In this document: positions 8,401 to 13,967 of the stretch, one piece after another
Layout of the letters: every line of letters begins with the position of its first letter
How positions within the stretch are numbered: position 1 is the stretch's first letter
Assembly: GCA_910576955.1 (NCBI GenBank)
Contig: CAJTJB010000013.1
Span: 1 to 18,588 of the forward strand
Direction: 5' to 3'
Length of the DNA: 18,588 bases
Source of the DNA: an uncultured Alphaproteobacteria bacterium
GTDB taxonomy: Bacteria > Pseudomonadota > Alphaproteobacteria > RF32 > CAG-239
Translations under genes and position numbers: made by a program
Notes under the pieces: generated by a model
Databases searched by the model: none
What the model was told of the DNA's origin: nothing
The model's input: only the letters and a program-made list of their open reading frames with translations

Positions 8401-9023
8401 GCGTGCTTTGCATTAAATTTATAGTCAACACCTTCCAGCATAGCACGCAAATCATCGTCAGAAATTAACTTAACTTTTTTGATTTCGTGAGATGTACGGA
8501 AACCATCAAAGAAGTGCATAAACGGCACGCGTGCACGCAATGTCGAAGTCTGCGCAATCGCTGCCATATCGCCTGCTTCCTGAACAGAGTTAGAGCAGAG
8601 CATAGCAAAACCTGTCTGACGGCAGCCCATAACGTCGGAGTGGTCACCGTAAATAGACAAAGCATGATAAGCAAGCGAACGAGCCGCAACGTGCATCACA
8701 AACGGGCAGAGCTCACCGGCAATTTTATACATATTCGGAATCATCAACAGCAAACCTTGCGAAGCGGTAAACGTTGTTGTCAACGCACCGGCCTGCAAAG
8801 AACCATGACATGCACCGGCAGCACCGGCTTCAGACTGCATCTCTTGCACAAACGGAATAACGCCCCACAGGTTTTTCTGCTTGGCGGCAGACCACGCATC
8901 GGCCCATTCACCCATCGGAGAAGACGGGGTAATCGGGTAAATAACGCAGACTTCGTTCATGCGGTGGGCAACGGAAGCGGCCGCTTCGTTACCATCCATC
9001 ATTTTCATTTTAACATCTGACAT
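5475..9023 (-). CDS. nifJ: Pyruvate:ferredoxin (flavodoxin) oxidoreductase
   Basis: Oxidises pyruvate with CoA to acetyl-CoA and CO2, passing two electrons to ferredoxin or flavodoxin; cytosolic homodimer with thiamine diphosphate and three 4Fe-4S clusters. 1182 aa, normal for the fused single-chain enzyme but without the long C-terminal cap of the Desulfovibrio africanus enzyme. Seen in order: YPITPSSPMGEW (29-40) and Glu65 of domain I; a gamma-type domain at about 415-640; two ferredoxin-type motifs CIQCGKCSIVCP (Cys697, 700, 703, 707) and CTGCGLCTSACP (Cys753, 756, 759, 763); proximal-cluster cysteines in CAGCGE (827, 830), ATGCSS (855) and SHCINQG (1085); and the thiamine-binding GDGWAYDIGFGG...VYSNTGGQ stretch (976-1014). 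All cluster ligands are present. Start: AAGGA on the minus strand, 9 nt upstream. Monocistronic; no ferredoxin or maturase gene is adjacent. Confidence 0.98.
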   Translation of the reverse strand: MSDVKMKMMDGNEAAASVAHRMNEVCVIYPITPSSPMGEWADAWSAAKQKNLWGVIPFVQEMQSEAGAAGACHGSLQAGALTTTFTASQGLLLMIPNMYKIAGELCPFVMHVAARSLAYHALSIYGDHSDVMGCRQTGFAMLCSNSVQEAGDMAAIAQTSTLRARVPFMHFFDGFRTSHEIKKVKLISDDDLRAMLEGVDYKFNAKHALNPEKPVIRGTAQNPDVFFQGREAQNKYYDAVEGIVQEEMDKFAKITGRQYHVVDYVGAKDAENVIVVMGSGAETVEEAIEYLNAHGAKLGVLKVHLYRPFPAKALVKALPATAKVVSVLDRTKESGSLGEPLYLDVVTALSQAFSNGEIASLPKIYGGRYGLSSKEFTPAMAKAVFDNAVSAHPINGFSVGITDDVTNKSLAYDAAFDVEPDDVVRAVFFGLGADGTVGANKNSIKIIAEDAGKYGQGYFVYDSRKSGSMTTSHLRFSDNPIRSAYLINQADFVACHQFQFMNKVDILHIAKPGATFLLNAPYPHDEVWNHLPKEVQEQIISKKLKFYTINAIEVARATGMGARINTIMQACFFAISNILPKDEAIAQIKAAIKKTYSKKGDAIVQKNYAAVDASLEHMFEVKYPDHVTSAFSRLAPVPADAPAFVQGLTAKLIADKGDSVKTSELQEVIDGTWPTGTTQYEKRCIATEIPVWDPETCIQCGKCSIVCPHGVIRMKVADDAQLAAAPATLKRADYKGKEFAGKKFILQISAEDCTGCGLCTSACPAKNKANPELHAINMDHIENHLDVEKANWKFFEILPYVKRTEVAKNLPKTTQMIRPLFEFSGACAGCGETPYIKLLTQLFGDRMVVANATGCSSIYSGNLPTTPYCKDEKGRGPAWANSLFEDNAEFGLGMRVSVDHGEETAKSLLNELKPQLGDIADKILANPQSNDAEIDAQRDNVKELRAKLASISGDVAAHLSEVAHYLVKKSVWIIGGDGWAYDIGFGGLDHAIASGRNVNILVVDTGVYSNTGGQQSKATPMGASAKFATAGKELPKKDLAMIAMSYGNVYVAQVAMGANDMQVIKAMNEAEAFDGPSLIIAYSHCINQGLNMAEGLLHQKDAVETGSWPLYRYNPDNIKEGKAPLMLDSKAPSKPLADYMASETRFQVVNKMNPERYSKLLDKAQEGVNEKRSLLEHMSQYK

Positions 9024-9721
9024 TTATAAATATCCTTAAATTTGTTTAAGTTACAAAAAGCAGTTCATCACGGTTTTCTTTTCCGCCCTTTTCCAAACGA
9101 AAGAGCCAATTAAGCCCTCCCCTTGGTGGAAGAGCTTGCCCGAAGCACCTCCCCACACCTTGGAGGAAGAGCCTGCCGAAGCACCTCCCCTTCCCTTGGA
9201 GGAAGGGGTAAGGGGGATGGGGAAAAACATCATCCTCCCCATAGCTCCCCTCCCCCTTGAGGGGGGGAGGATGGGTGGGGGTGACAACATCAAATCCTTA
9301 CCACCCGAAAGAAAACCGGACAACCCGCCCGATTCTTATTTTAAATCAAAAGACTATTACCACATTTCCTCAAATTTGCAAGCTGTTTTTTAGATTTACC
9401 CCTTTTTCCCGCATCATTGCGAGGCAACTTGTTACCGTAGCAATCCCCCTCCCTTTTTCCCAAAACAAGTTGGGCACCGGCACCCCGACAAGTCGGGCGT
9501 CATCCCTCGAATCGTTGCAGGTGGCGCTGCCACTCAAGGGATCTCCCGCAACAAGAGCATCCATATCCTCCCCCTTGGCGGAAAACACACACTTTAAATC
9601 TCCTCCCCCCTTGGCGGGGGAGGTAAGGGAGAGGGGGATAACAATCCATCCATATCCCCCTCAAGGGAGAGGAACGCACGAACAAAACCATACCCAAGCC
9701 ATTGCCGCCAAAACTTTTATC
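9024..9721. repeat. Intergenic block of hairpin modules upstream of nifJ
   Basis: About 700 bp with no credible gene. Contents: three tandem CCTCCCC...GGAAGAG-type units (9116-9222); CTCCCCCTTGAGGGGGGGAG hairpin with G-rich tail (about 9250-9290); ATTGC...GCAAT hairpin (9416-9444); the palindrome in the altered form CCCGACAAGTCGGG (9484-9497); ATCCCT...AAGGGAT hairpin (9502-9542); CTCCCCCCTTGGCGGGGGAG hairpin with tail (about 9602-9643); and a 28-bp string running from TCAAGGGAGAGG to ACAAAACC (9661-9688) that also occurs at 3371-3398. Because nifJ reads leftward, its promoter should lie near 9045-9110; I cannot pick out boxes. Confidence 0.8.
9116..9222 (+). repeat. Three tandem CCTCCCC/GGAGGAAG units
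   Basis: Units start at 9116, 9148 and 9184. The first two have the form CCTCCCC - short spacer - CTTGG[TA]GGAAGAGC[TC]TGCC - CGAAGCA. The third closes as a perfect CCCCTTCC (9187-9194) / GGAAGGGG (9201-9208) hairpin and runs into the usual G-rich tail. It shows stepwise decay or growth of one hairpin unit. Confidence 0.7.
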
Positions 9722-9750
9722 TTGACAAAAAAGCAATATTTCTATACACT
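9722..9750 (+). promoter_or_regulatory. Sigma-70-like promoter for the bitopic membrane protein gene
   Basis: TTGACA (9722-9727), a 17-bp spacer and TACACT (9745-9750). TATACA two bases earlier is an alternative with a 15-bp spacer. The start codon is 25 nt further on, with GAAAGGA (9761-9767) as Shine-Dalgarno. Confidence 0.7.
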
Positions 9751-9774
9751 CGCCTGAAACGAAAGGAACACACA

Positions 9775-10368
9775 ATGCGCAAAATCAGCAAATGGAAAAA
9801 ATTCAGACGCGTCTTTCGGCGCAAACTCTTAAAACCTCTGCTTTATGCTTCAGGCGCCAGCCTTTTGCTGTATCTGGCAATCAGCAACGCCATCATCCAA
9901 AAGCGCATTGCCGAGCCGCAAACGCCGCAGTTTGTCATTTCGCGCATCACCGAGCAGTTTGACGAAACCGAATTTATGCACCTGCTCCTGACCATTCAGG
10001 AATTGCGCAATTTGCCCGAAGAGGGACGCGAGCTCATCAAATTTGTAAACCAGCCGTTCCCCTCGCCCTGCCCGCGCCTTTTGGAACATCGCTTAAACCA
10101 GATGAACTGGGCACCGCAGGCGTTTCTTATCCGCGTTAAAAAGATGTTTAAGATGTATGACATATACGACCGCATCACGCGTCTGGACGAAACCGTCGCC
10201 TTTTTATCCGATGAGATAAAAAATGACCGTCTGCCTTATGAAATGGAAACGCAAATACAGGTTTTACGGCAAGAGCGGGAAAATATTTTCACCACGGAAA
10301 TAACCCCCGAAGAATATGCATTTATGCAAAAATACGGCGGCATCGTCATTCGCCTGCGCCAACAATAG
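9775..10368 (+). CDS. Single-pass membrane protein, function unknown
   Basis: 197 aa; I do not recognise the family. The first 20 residues are very basic (MRKISKWKKFRRVFRRKLLK), then comes one hydrophobic helix at about 21-41. By the positive-inside rule the N-terminus stays in the cytoplasm and residues 45-197 lie in the periplasm. That domain is mostly helical and charged, with an Asp/Glu-rich heptad-like segment at about 140-175 (RITRLDETVAFLSDEI, then QIQVLRQERENIF), and it ends in IVIRLRQQ. The start is supported by promoter and Shine-Dalgarno. It converges on the lysozyme gene with only 5 bp between the stop codons and no visible terminator, so the two transcripts probably overlap. Confidence 0.82.
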   Translation: MRKISKWKKFRRVFRRKLLKPLLYASGASLLLYLAISNAIIQKRIAEPQTPQFVISRITEQFDETEFMHLLLTIQELRNLPEEGRELIKFVNQPFPSPCPRLLEHRLNQMNWAPQAFLIRVKKMFKMYDIYDRITRLDETVAFLSDEIKNDRLPYEMETQIQVLRQERENIFTTEITPEEYAFMQKYGGIVIRLRQQ

Positions 10369-10373
10369 CCGCG

Positions 10374-11645
10374 TTATCTGCCGTCCCCATGCTGCGCCAA
10401 GGTAAGTTTGGTGGGAATAGGCGCAAGCTGCAACTTCAGCGGCGCAACGTCACCTAATTCGGCAACTTGGGCTTGCAACGCCGAGCGGCGCGACAGCTCC
10501 AGACGGTAATTGTCTTGTGCCACTTTGATACTATCGTTTCCAAGCTCAATAGTTTTGCGTTCGCCCATAGACGTCCCCTTGCGGTTACGCAGCTTATCCA
10601 CCTGTTCCATAAGCTCTGCCGGCGAGTTCACGTCCACCTTTTTCAGCTTGTTGGCATTGCCAAAGGCAAATGTCGAATGCAAAGCCGCCAGCTGCACCGG
10701 CAAAGGCATCTTATCAATATTCGGCACCACCTTTTTGGTCACATTGTACGCATAATGAAAATCTTGTTTAAAGACCTGCTTCAAACCGGCATCATTCAGC
10801 TTGCCCGTCATCGGAACCAACACTCTGTTTGGGCAGCCGCCGCTGGTTTTGAACTTGTTATTCCGCAACGCCTGCTCGATTTGCGAAAACTGTATTTTTT
10901 TCTGCGCATCATTCAAGGGCTTTCCGTTTGCGCCCATCAGAGGCATCCGCACATACATATCGCGATAAGCCCGCAGCTGCTGCGGATTGCCCAATGCCTC
11001 TCTTGATAAAACCAAATGCCCGTTACCGATGGTCGGCAGCCCTTTAGAATCAAGATACAAATTCGGAACAAGCCCCTCCCCTTTGCCGAAGTCTTCAAAA
11101 GCTTTTTCCGCCAATTCATCATAGTCGGCAGCCGGCTTGTCTTCCGGACGGCAATATTTGGCATAATCATCAATGGTCATACGGGTAATATCAATTTTTT
11201 CAGGGTCAACCGTTTTTTCCGCGCTCTCGCGGTTACGGTTCATCTCGTCGTTAAAATGGCTGTTAAACTGTTCTTGGCGCTCTCTTATTTCTTTTTGTTC
11301 GGGGGTTTCCTCGGGTTTGGGGTTAGCCGCGCGATAAGCAGCGATTTCGGTTTCCATCGTCTGCGCATTTTTTCCGAGAGCCTTGGCTAAATCTTCCGCC
11401 GGAATATGGTGTTTAATAAAATAAGCTGCGGCTTCTTTAGAGTTTTTTACCTGTCCGCCCGCCTGTTTTGCAGCAACAACGGGTTTCATCATAACCGCGC
11501 ACATCACATCATAAGCATACGGTCCGTATTTTTCCGTTAATGCCGCACTCGTGTCTTTAGGGTCCAAACCTAATTTTAAAGCCCAGGTTTCAACTCGTGC
11601 AATTTTGGCATCATCGGAAAGCTGCTTTTTCAGATTTTTCCTCAT
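10374..11645 (-). CDS. GH24 (T4-type) lysozyme with a long N-terminal extension
   Basis: Predicted muramidase cleaving peptidoglycan between MurNAc and GlcNAc. 423 aa, against about 150-180 for phage endolysins. The catalytic triad has T4-lysozyme spacing: Glu190 in KGEGLVPN, Asp199 in LYLDSKG and Thr205 in LPTIGNGHL (T4 Glu11, Asp20, Thr26). The lysozyme domain covers about 175-385; the PVQLAALHSTFAFGNANKLKK region is its C-terminal part. Residues 1-170 are a charged helical region with no signal peptide or membrane segment (a Pro/Glu/Arg-rich linker at about 108-140), and about 40 extra residues follow the domain. Export would need a holin or another route. It may be a domesticated phage gene, but no other phage gene is nearby. 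Start: GGAGAT 5 nt upstream, own promoter. Confidence 0.88.
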   Translation of the reverse strand: MRKNLKKQLSDDAKIARVETWALKLGLDPKDTSAALTEKYGPYAYDVMCAVMMKPVVAAKQAGGQVKNSKEAAAYFIKHHIPAEDLAKALGKNAQTMETEIAAYRAANPKPEETPEQKEIRERQEQFNSHFNDEMNRNRESAEKTVDPEKIDITRMTIDDYAKYCRPEDKPAADYDELAEKAFEDFGKGEGLVPNLYLDSKGLPTIGNGHLVLSREALGNPQQLRAYRDMYVRMPLMGANGKPLNDAQKKIQFSQIEQALRNNKFKTSGGCPNRVLVPMTGKLNDAGLKQVFKQDFHYAYNVTKKVVPNIDKMPLPVQLAALHSTFAFGNANKLKKVDVNSPAELMEQVDKLRNRKGTSMGERKTIELGNDSIKVAQDNYRLELSRRSALQAQVAELGDVAPLKLQLAPIPTKLTLAQHGDGR

Positions 11646-11684
11646 AACACATCTCCATAAATAATACCTATATCGCTAAAAAAT

Positions 11685-11713
11685 ATTGTACCTTTTTTTT
11701 GAGCGTAAGTCAA
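11685..11713 (-). promoter_or_regulatory. Promoter of the lysozyme gene
   Basis: On the minus strand: -35 TTGACT (11713-11708), 17-bp spacer, -10 TACAAT (11690-11685), 40 nt before the start codon. The spacer is one arm of an 18-bp inverted repeat, so the promoter lies inside a potential cruciform or regulator site. Confidence 0.75.
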
Positions 11714-11776
11714 TATTTTTTATGCCGGAAAAATCAATATGTTAAGCATTTTCAAAACCGCTCAAAAAAAAGGTAC
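11688..11776. repeat. 18-bp perfect inverted repeat across the lysozyme promoter
   Basis: GTACCTTTTTTTTGAGCG (11688-11705) is the exact reverse complement of CGCTCAAAAAAAAGGTAC (11759-11776), with a 53-bp AT-rich spacer. The -35 box lies just inside the left end of the spacer and the -10 overlaps the left tip of the arm. It could be the ends of an 89-bp miniature element or an operator. Confidence 0.75.
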
Positions 11777-11808
11777 GTTTTTTTGCAGCAAGCGCCGCCG
11801 GAAAAAAG

Positions 11809-11826
11809 TTTTGAAAATTTTCAAAA
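11809..11826. promoter_or_regulatory. 18-bp perfect palindrome upstream of tRNA-Ser promoter
   Basis: TTTTGAAAATTTTCAAAA is fully self-complementary and ends 6 bp before the -35 box of the tRNA gene. It may be an AT-rich upstream promoter element or a binding site for a dimeric regulator; the sequence alone cannot decide. Confidence 0.4.
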
Positions 11827-11832
11827 AAGTTC

Positions 11833-11861
11833 TTGACGTTTGCAAAATTGTTGATTATGTT
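11833..11861 (+). promoter_or_regulatory. tRNA-Ser promoter
   Basis: TTGACG (11833-11838), 17-bp spacer, TATGTT (11856-11861). The expected start is about 6 nt before the mature tRNA 5' end. Confidence 0.65.
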
Positions 11862-11873
11862 CTGCACTGTTAC

Positions 11874-11964
11874 GGAGACGTGGCAGAGCTGGTTTAATGC
11901 ACCTGACTTGAAATCAGACGAGGGCGCAAGTCCTCCCGGGGTTCGAATCCCTGCGTCTCCGCCA
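11874..11964 (+). tRNA. tRNA-Ser(UGA)
   Basis: Class II tRNA of 91 nt with encoded CCA. Acceptor arms GGAGACG (11874-11880) and CGTCTCC (11954-11960) pair fully; discriminator G at 11961. The anticodon loop CTTGAAA between CTGA and TCAG gives anticodon TGA, reading UCA and probably other UCN codons. The long variable arm GAGG-GCGCAAGT-CCTC and the T loop TTCGAAT fit tRNA-Ser. Confidence 0.96.
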
Positions 11965-12003
11965 GTTACAAAAAGACACCCTTTACGGGTGTTTTTTTGT
12001 AAC
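11965..12003 (+). terminator. tRNA-Ser terminator
   Basis: Starts right after CCA. Inner stem ACACCC (11976-11981) / GGGTGT (11987-11992) with loop TTTAC, then seven T. The A and T tracts and GTTAC/GTAAC extend the pairing to almost the whole 39 nt. Confidence 0.85.
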
Positions 12004-12016
12004 TGATGTAAAAGCG

Positions 12017-12133
12017 GGTTTGAACCCCGGGAAAGGGGTTCGACTACCAGCGAAAGGCGGGCGAGAGAACGCCGGTCGGCAAAGCCGATAAGCGCCCGTG
12101 CGACCGAATGAAATGAGGTCAATCCCTGCGTCC
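12017..12133 (+). repeat. Interrupted copy of the tRNA-Ser 3' end with a structured insert
   Basis: GGGGTTCGA (12035-12043) and AATCCCTGCGTC (12121-12132) both occur in the tRNA, at 11938-11946 and 11946-11957, where they are contiguous. Here about 77 bp separate them. The insert can fold: GTCGGC-AAA-GCCGAT, flanked by GGGCG/CGCCC, then GACC...GGTC. Just upstream, GAACCCC (12022-12028) partly pairs with GGGGTTC. It may be an integration scar or a repeat that targets tRNA ends. Confidence 0.6.
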
Positions 12134-12171
12134 ATCCCTCCTCTAAAAAACACCAACAAAGCCATAACCCC

Positions 12172-12370
12172 TCCCCTTCCCTCGGAGGGCTCGCAGAGCA
12201 AAAAGAACGCGGGGCGTTATTTTTGCCGAGAGCAATAGCAGTGCTTGGTGAGCGACTTGGCGGAAACGCCAACAAAGCGAACCCTAGCACTGGCTTGACC
12301 GTAGCGAAGTTGGCAAGCGATAGCGAGCCTTACGAAGCAAGAGGGGTAAGGGGGATGGGGACAACAAACA
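12172..12370 (+). repeat. Composite multi-hairpin repeat inside a CCCCTTCC unit
   Basis: It begins CTCCCCTTCCCTCGGAGGG and ends GAGGGGTAAGGGGGATGGGG-ACAAC, the two halves of the compact hairpin seen at 5196-5236 and 9187-9222. Here they are split by about 150 bp. That insert holds AACGC-GGG-GCGTT (near 12206-12218), AGTGCT (12240-12245) / AGCACT (12286-12291), TTGGCG-GAAA-CGCCAA (12257-12272, a GNRA-type loop) and a GGCTTG...AGCC fold. Its first 25 nt (12189-12213) recur at 18564-18588. No gene is visible between the tRNA and lepB. Confidence 0.75.
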
Positions 12371-12475
12371 CATCCTTCCCCCCTCCTTATCCCCAACCCG
12401 CAGCCTTTTACTTGCAATAAATAATTATTGTCGTATTCTTGCAAAAGTTCGGATAAATAATATATAGGTCAAATT

Positions 12476-13225
12476 ATGGAAAAAATAGAGGACATAAACA
12501 AAGAAGAATCATTAGGCGAAACCATCAAAACCGTTATTTACGCCATTGCCATCGCCGTTTTAATCCGCACATTCTGGTTCGAGCCGTTCAAAATTCCCTC
12601 GGGCTCGATGTACCCGACGCTGGAAGTCGGCGATTTTCTGTTTGTTTCCAAATACACTTACGGCTATTCCAAACACTCGTTTCCGTTCAGTTTTCCGACT
12701 TTCAGCGGCAGAATCTGGCAAGATTTGCCCGAGCGCGGCGACGTTGTCGTTTTTAAATTCCCCAAAGATAACCGCACCGACTACATCAAGCGCATCATCG
12801 GGCTTCCCGGCGACACCGTACAAGTCAAAGGCGGACGTTTATACATCAACGGCAAGATGATGGAACGGGAAAACCCGAAGCCGTACATCATCAGCGAATA
12901 CACCATTTTGCCTAAAAGGTTCACCCGATACACCGAAACCCTGCCCGAAGGACAAACCCACCCGATACTAGAACACAGCGACGAAGATTTTATGGTTGAT
13001 AATACGCCGTTGTTTAAAGTTCCGGCGGAACATTACTTTATGATGGGCGACAACCGTGATAATTCGAATGATTCGCGTCAGGATGTGGGAATGGTTCCCT
13101 TGGAAAACATTGAGGGCAAAGCGCGCTTTTTGTTCTATTCGCATGACGACACGATACGCTGGTATAACCCGATAAGCTGGTTAACATCGGTCCGCTGGAG
13201 AAGAATGTTTCAAAAAATTAAATAA
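12476..13225 (+). CDS. lepB: Signal peptidase I
   Basis: Membrane-bound serine protease that removes signal peptides from proteins leaving the Sec or Tat pathway. 249 aa. One N-terminal membrane helix (about 17-33), then box B IPSGSMYPTL with the catalytic Ser44; KYTYGYSKHSFPF, typical of alphaproteobacterial LepB; box D RGDVVVFKFP...DYIKRIIGLPGD with the general base Lys105; and box E GDNRDNSNDSR (191-201). The Ser/Lys dyad is intact and the periplasmic domain is complete, with RWRRMFQKIK at the end. Start: ATG 12476, preceded by a weak TAGG 7 nt upstream and AT-rich DNA. The usual partner rnc does not follow, so lepB stands alone here. Confidence 0.97.
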   Translation: MEKIEDINKEESLGETIKTVIYAIAIAVLIRTFWFEPFKIPSGSMYPTLEVGDFLFVSKYTYGYSKHSFPFSFPTFSGRIWQDLPERGDVVVFKFPKDNRTDYIKRIIGLPGDTVQVKGGRLYINGKMMERENPKPYIISEYTILPKRFTRYTETLPEGQTHPILEHSDEDFMVDNTPLFKVPAEHYFMMGDNRDNSNDSRQDVGMVPLENIEGKARFLFYSHDDTIRWYNPISWLTSVRWRRMFQKIK

Positions 13226-13242
13226 TTTTTCGCCAAAAAGTA

Positions 13243-13271
13243 TTGACAAAACAAAAAAGCTTTGCTAAACA
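13243..13271 (+). promoter_or_regulatory. Promoter of the 55-residue membrane protein gene
   Basis: TTGACA (13243-13248), 17-bp spacer, TAAACA (13266-13271) with a TG one base ahead of it (extended -10). It lies 18 nt past the lepB stop, so the small gene has its own promoter. Confidence 0.6.
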
Positions 13272-13306
13272 TCGGTTTGAGTTTAATATATTTATGTCAA
13301 AAAATT

Positions 13307-13474
13307 ATGGAAACAACAATCCCAACCATGAATTTCTGGCACGCCATCCTCACTTTTTTTATCATAACAGGCTGTGTGATTGCCGGATTTATCCTGAAAA
13401 AAGTTGAAAAAAAGCAGCCTCGCGCCGCAATAGAAGCCGCCGTGCACCGCAATTTCGATTTTTTTCAATATTGA
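13307..13474 (+). CDS. Small single-helix membrane protein
   Basis: 55 aa: METTIPTMNFWHAIL, then a hydrophobic helix at about 9-30, then KKVEKKQPRAA and a short tail ending NFDFFQY. A basic segment after the helix puts the C-terminus in the cytoplasm. An in-frame TTG at 13262 overlaps the -10 box and is rejected. ATG 13328 is the only other plausible start; none has a clear Shine-Dalgarno. A promoter upstream and strong terminator downstream support a real gene. Function unknown. Confidence 0.6.
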   Translation: METTIPTMNFWHAILTFFIITGCVIAGFILKKVEKKQPRAAIEAAVHRNFDFFQY

Positions 13475-13493
13475 GAATTTACTCATTATCAAT

Positions 13494-13528
13494 AAAAAAA
13501 GCTCCCGCCTCCGCCGGAGCTTTTTTTT
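13494..13528 (+). terminator. Terminator of the small membrane protein gene
   Basis: Seven A, then GCTCC (13501-13505), a 10-nt loop and GGAGC (13516-13520), then eight T. The A and T tracts extend the stem to 12 bp; it could act in both directions. Confidence 0.88.
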
Positions 13529-13547
13529 ATATTTTAATTTTACAAGT

Positions 13548-13960
13548 CATTGCGAGGACTTTCCCTTTTCTCTAGTCATTGCGAGGCGCCCCCGTCGCCG
13601 TGGCAATCTCAACCAACAAGAGCATCCATAACCTCCCCATCCCCTTCCTCCGCGGGAAGGGGAAACCCTTGCGGCACACATCTCCTCCCCCCAGCGCGGG
13701 GGAGGTAAGGGAGAGGGGGACAACAAATAATCTCCCGCTCTCCAAAGATTGCTTCGTCACTTCGTTTCTCGCAATGACTCGCGTTTAAATAGTCATTGCG
13801 AGGCTCTTTTTTTCGTGAGTCATTGCAAGTTTTTTTGTGAGTCATTGCGAGGCTCTTTTTTTTCGTGAGTCATTGCGAGGCAGCTTGCTGCCGTGGCAAT
13901 CTCTCCCCACAAGCGTACATCCTCTCCCCGCCGCAGCCAAAATCGTTGCAGGTGGCGCTG
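13548..13960. repeat. Intergenic block dominated by module C repeats
   Basis: No credible gene. A 5' fragment GTCATTGCGAGG (13546-13557); full ATTGC...GCAAT hairpin with inner GGCG/CGCC (13578-13607); CCCCTTCC/GGAAGGGG hairpin (13641-13662); CTCCCCCC-AGCG-CGGGGGAG hairpin and G-rich tail (about 13683-13726); an inverted ATTGC copy (13748-13775); the half-unit array; and GTGGC-GCT-GCCAC near 13952-13964. The modules end right at the stop of the next gene (13968, minus). Confidence 0.85.
13791..13900 (+). repeat. Array of AGTCATTGCGAGG half-units ending in a full unit
   Basis: AGTCATTGC starts at 13791, 13818, 13840 and 13868. The first three are followed by a T-rich spacer and [C]GTG; the last completes the hairpin ATTGCGAGGCAGC-TT-GCTGCCGTGGCAAT (13872-13900). 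Spacing is 27, 22 and 28 bp. The half-units lack their 3' arm. Confidence 0.8.
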
Positions 13961-13967
13961 CCACCCC

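Noticed and set aside
10374..12133. Complete prophage or integrative element around the tRNA
   Set aside because: Only a lysozyme gene and a possible tRNA scar are present; no integrase, structural, holin or replication genes.
11742..12290. Open frame of 182 codons on the minus strand across the tRNA
   Set aside because: It reads through tRNA-Ser in antisense (the GDAGIRTPGG peptide is a common tRNA artefact) and through the repeats beside it.
13262..13306. TTG start for the 55-residue membrane protein
   Set aside because: Overlaps the predicted -10 box.
13791..13900. Possible CRISPR array
   Set aside because: Only four units of 22-28 bp, spacers are simple T runs, no cas genes, and the last unit is a known-style hairpin repeat.
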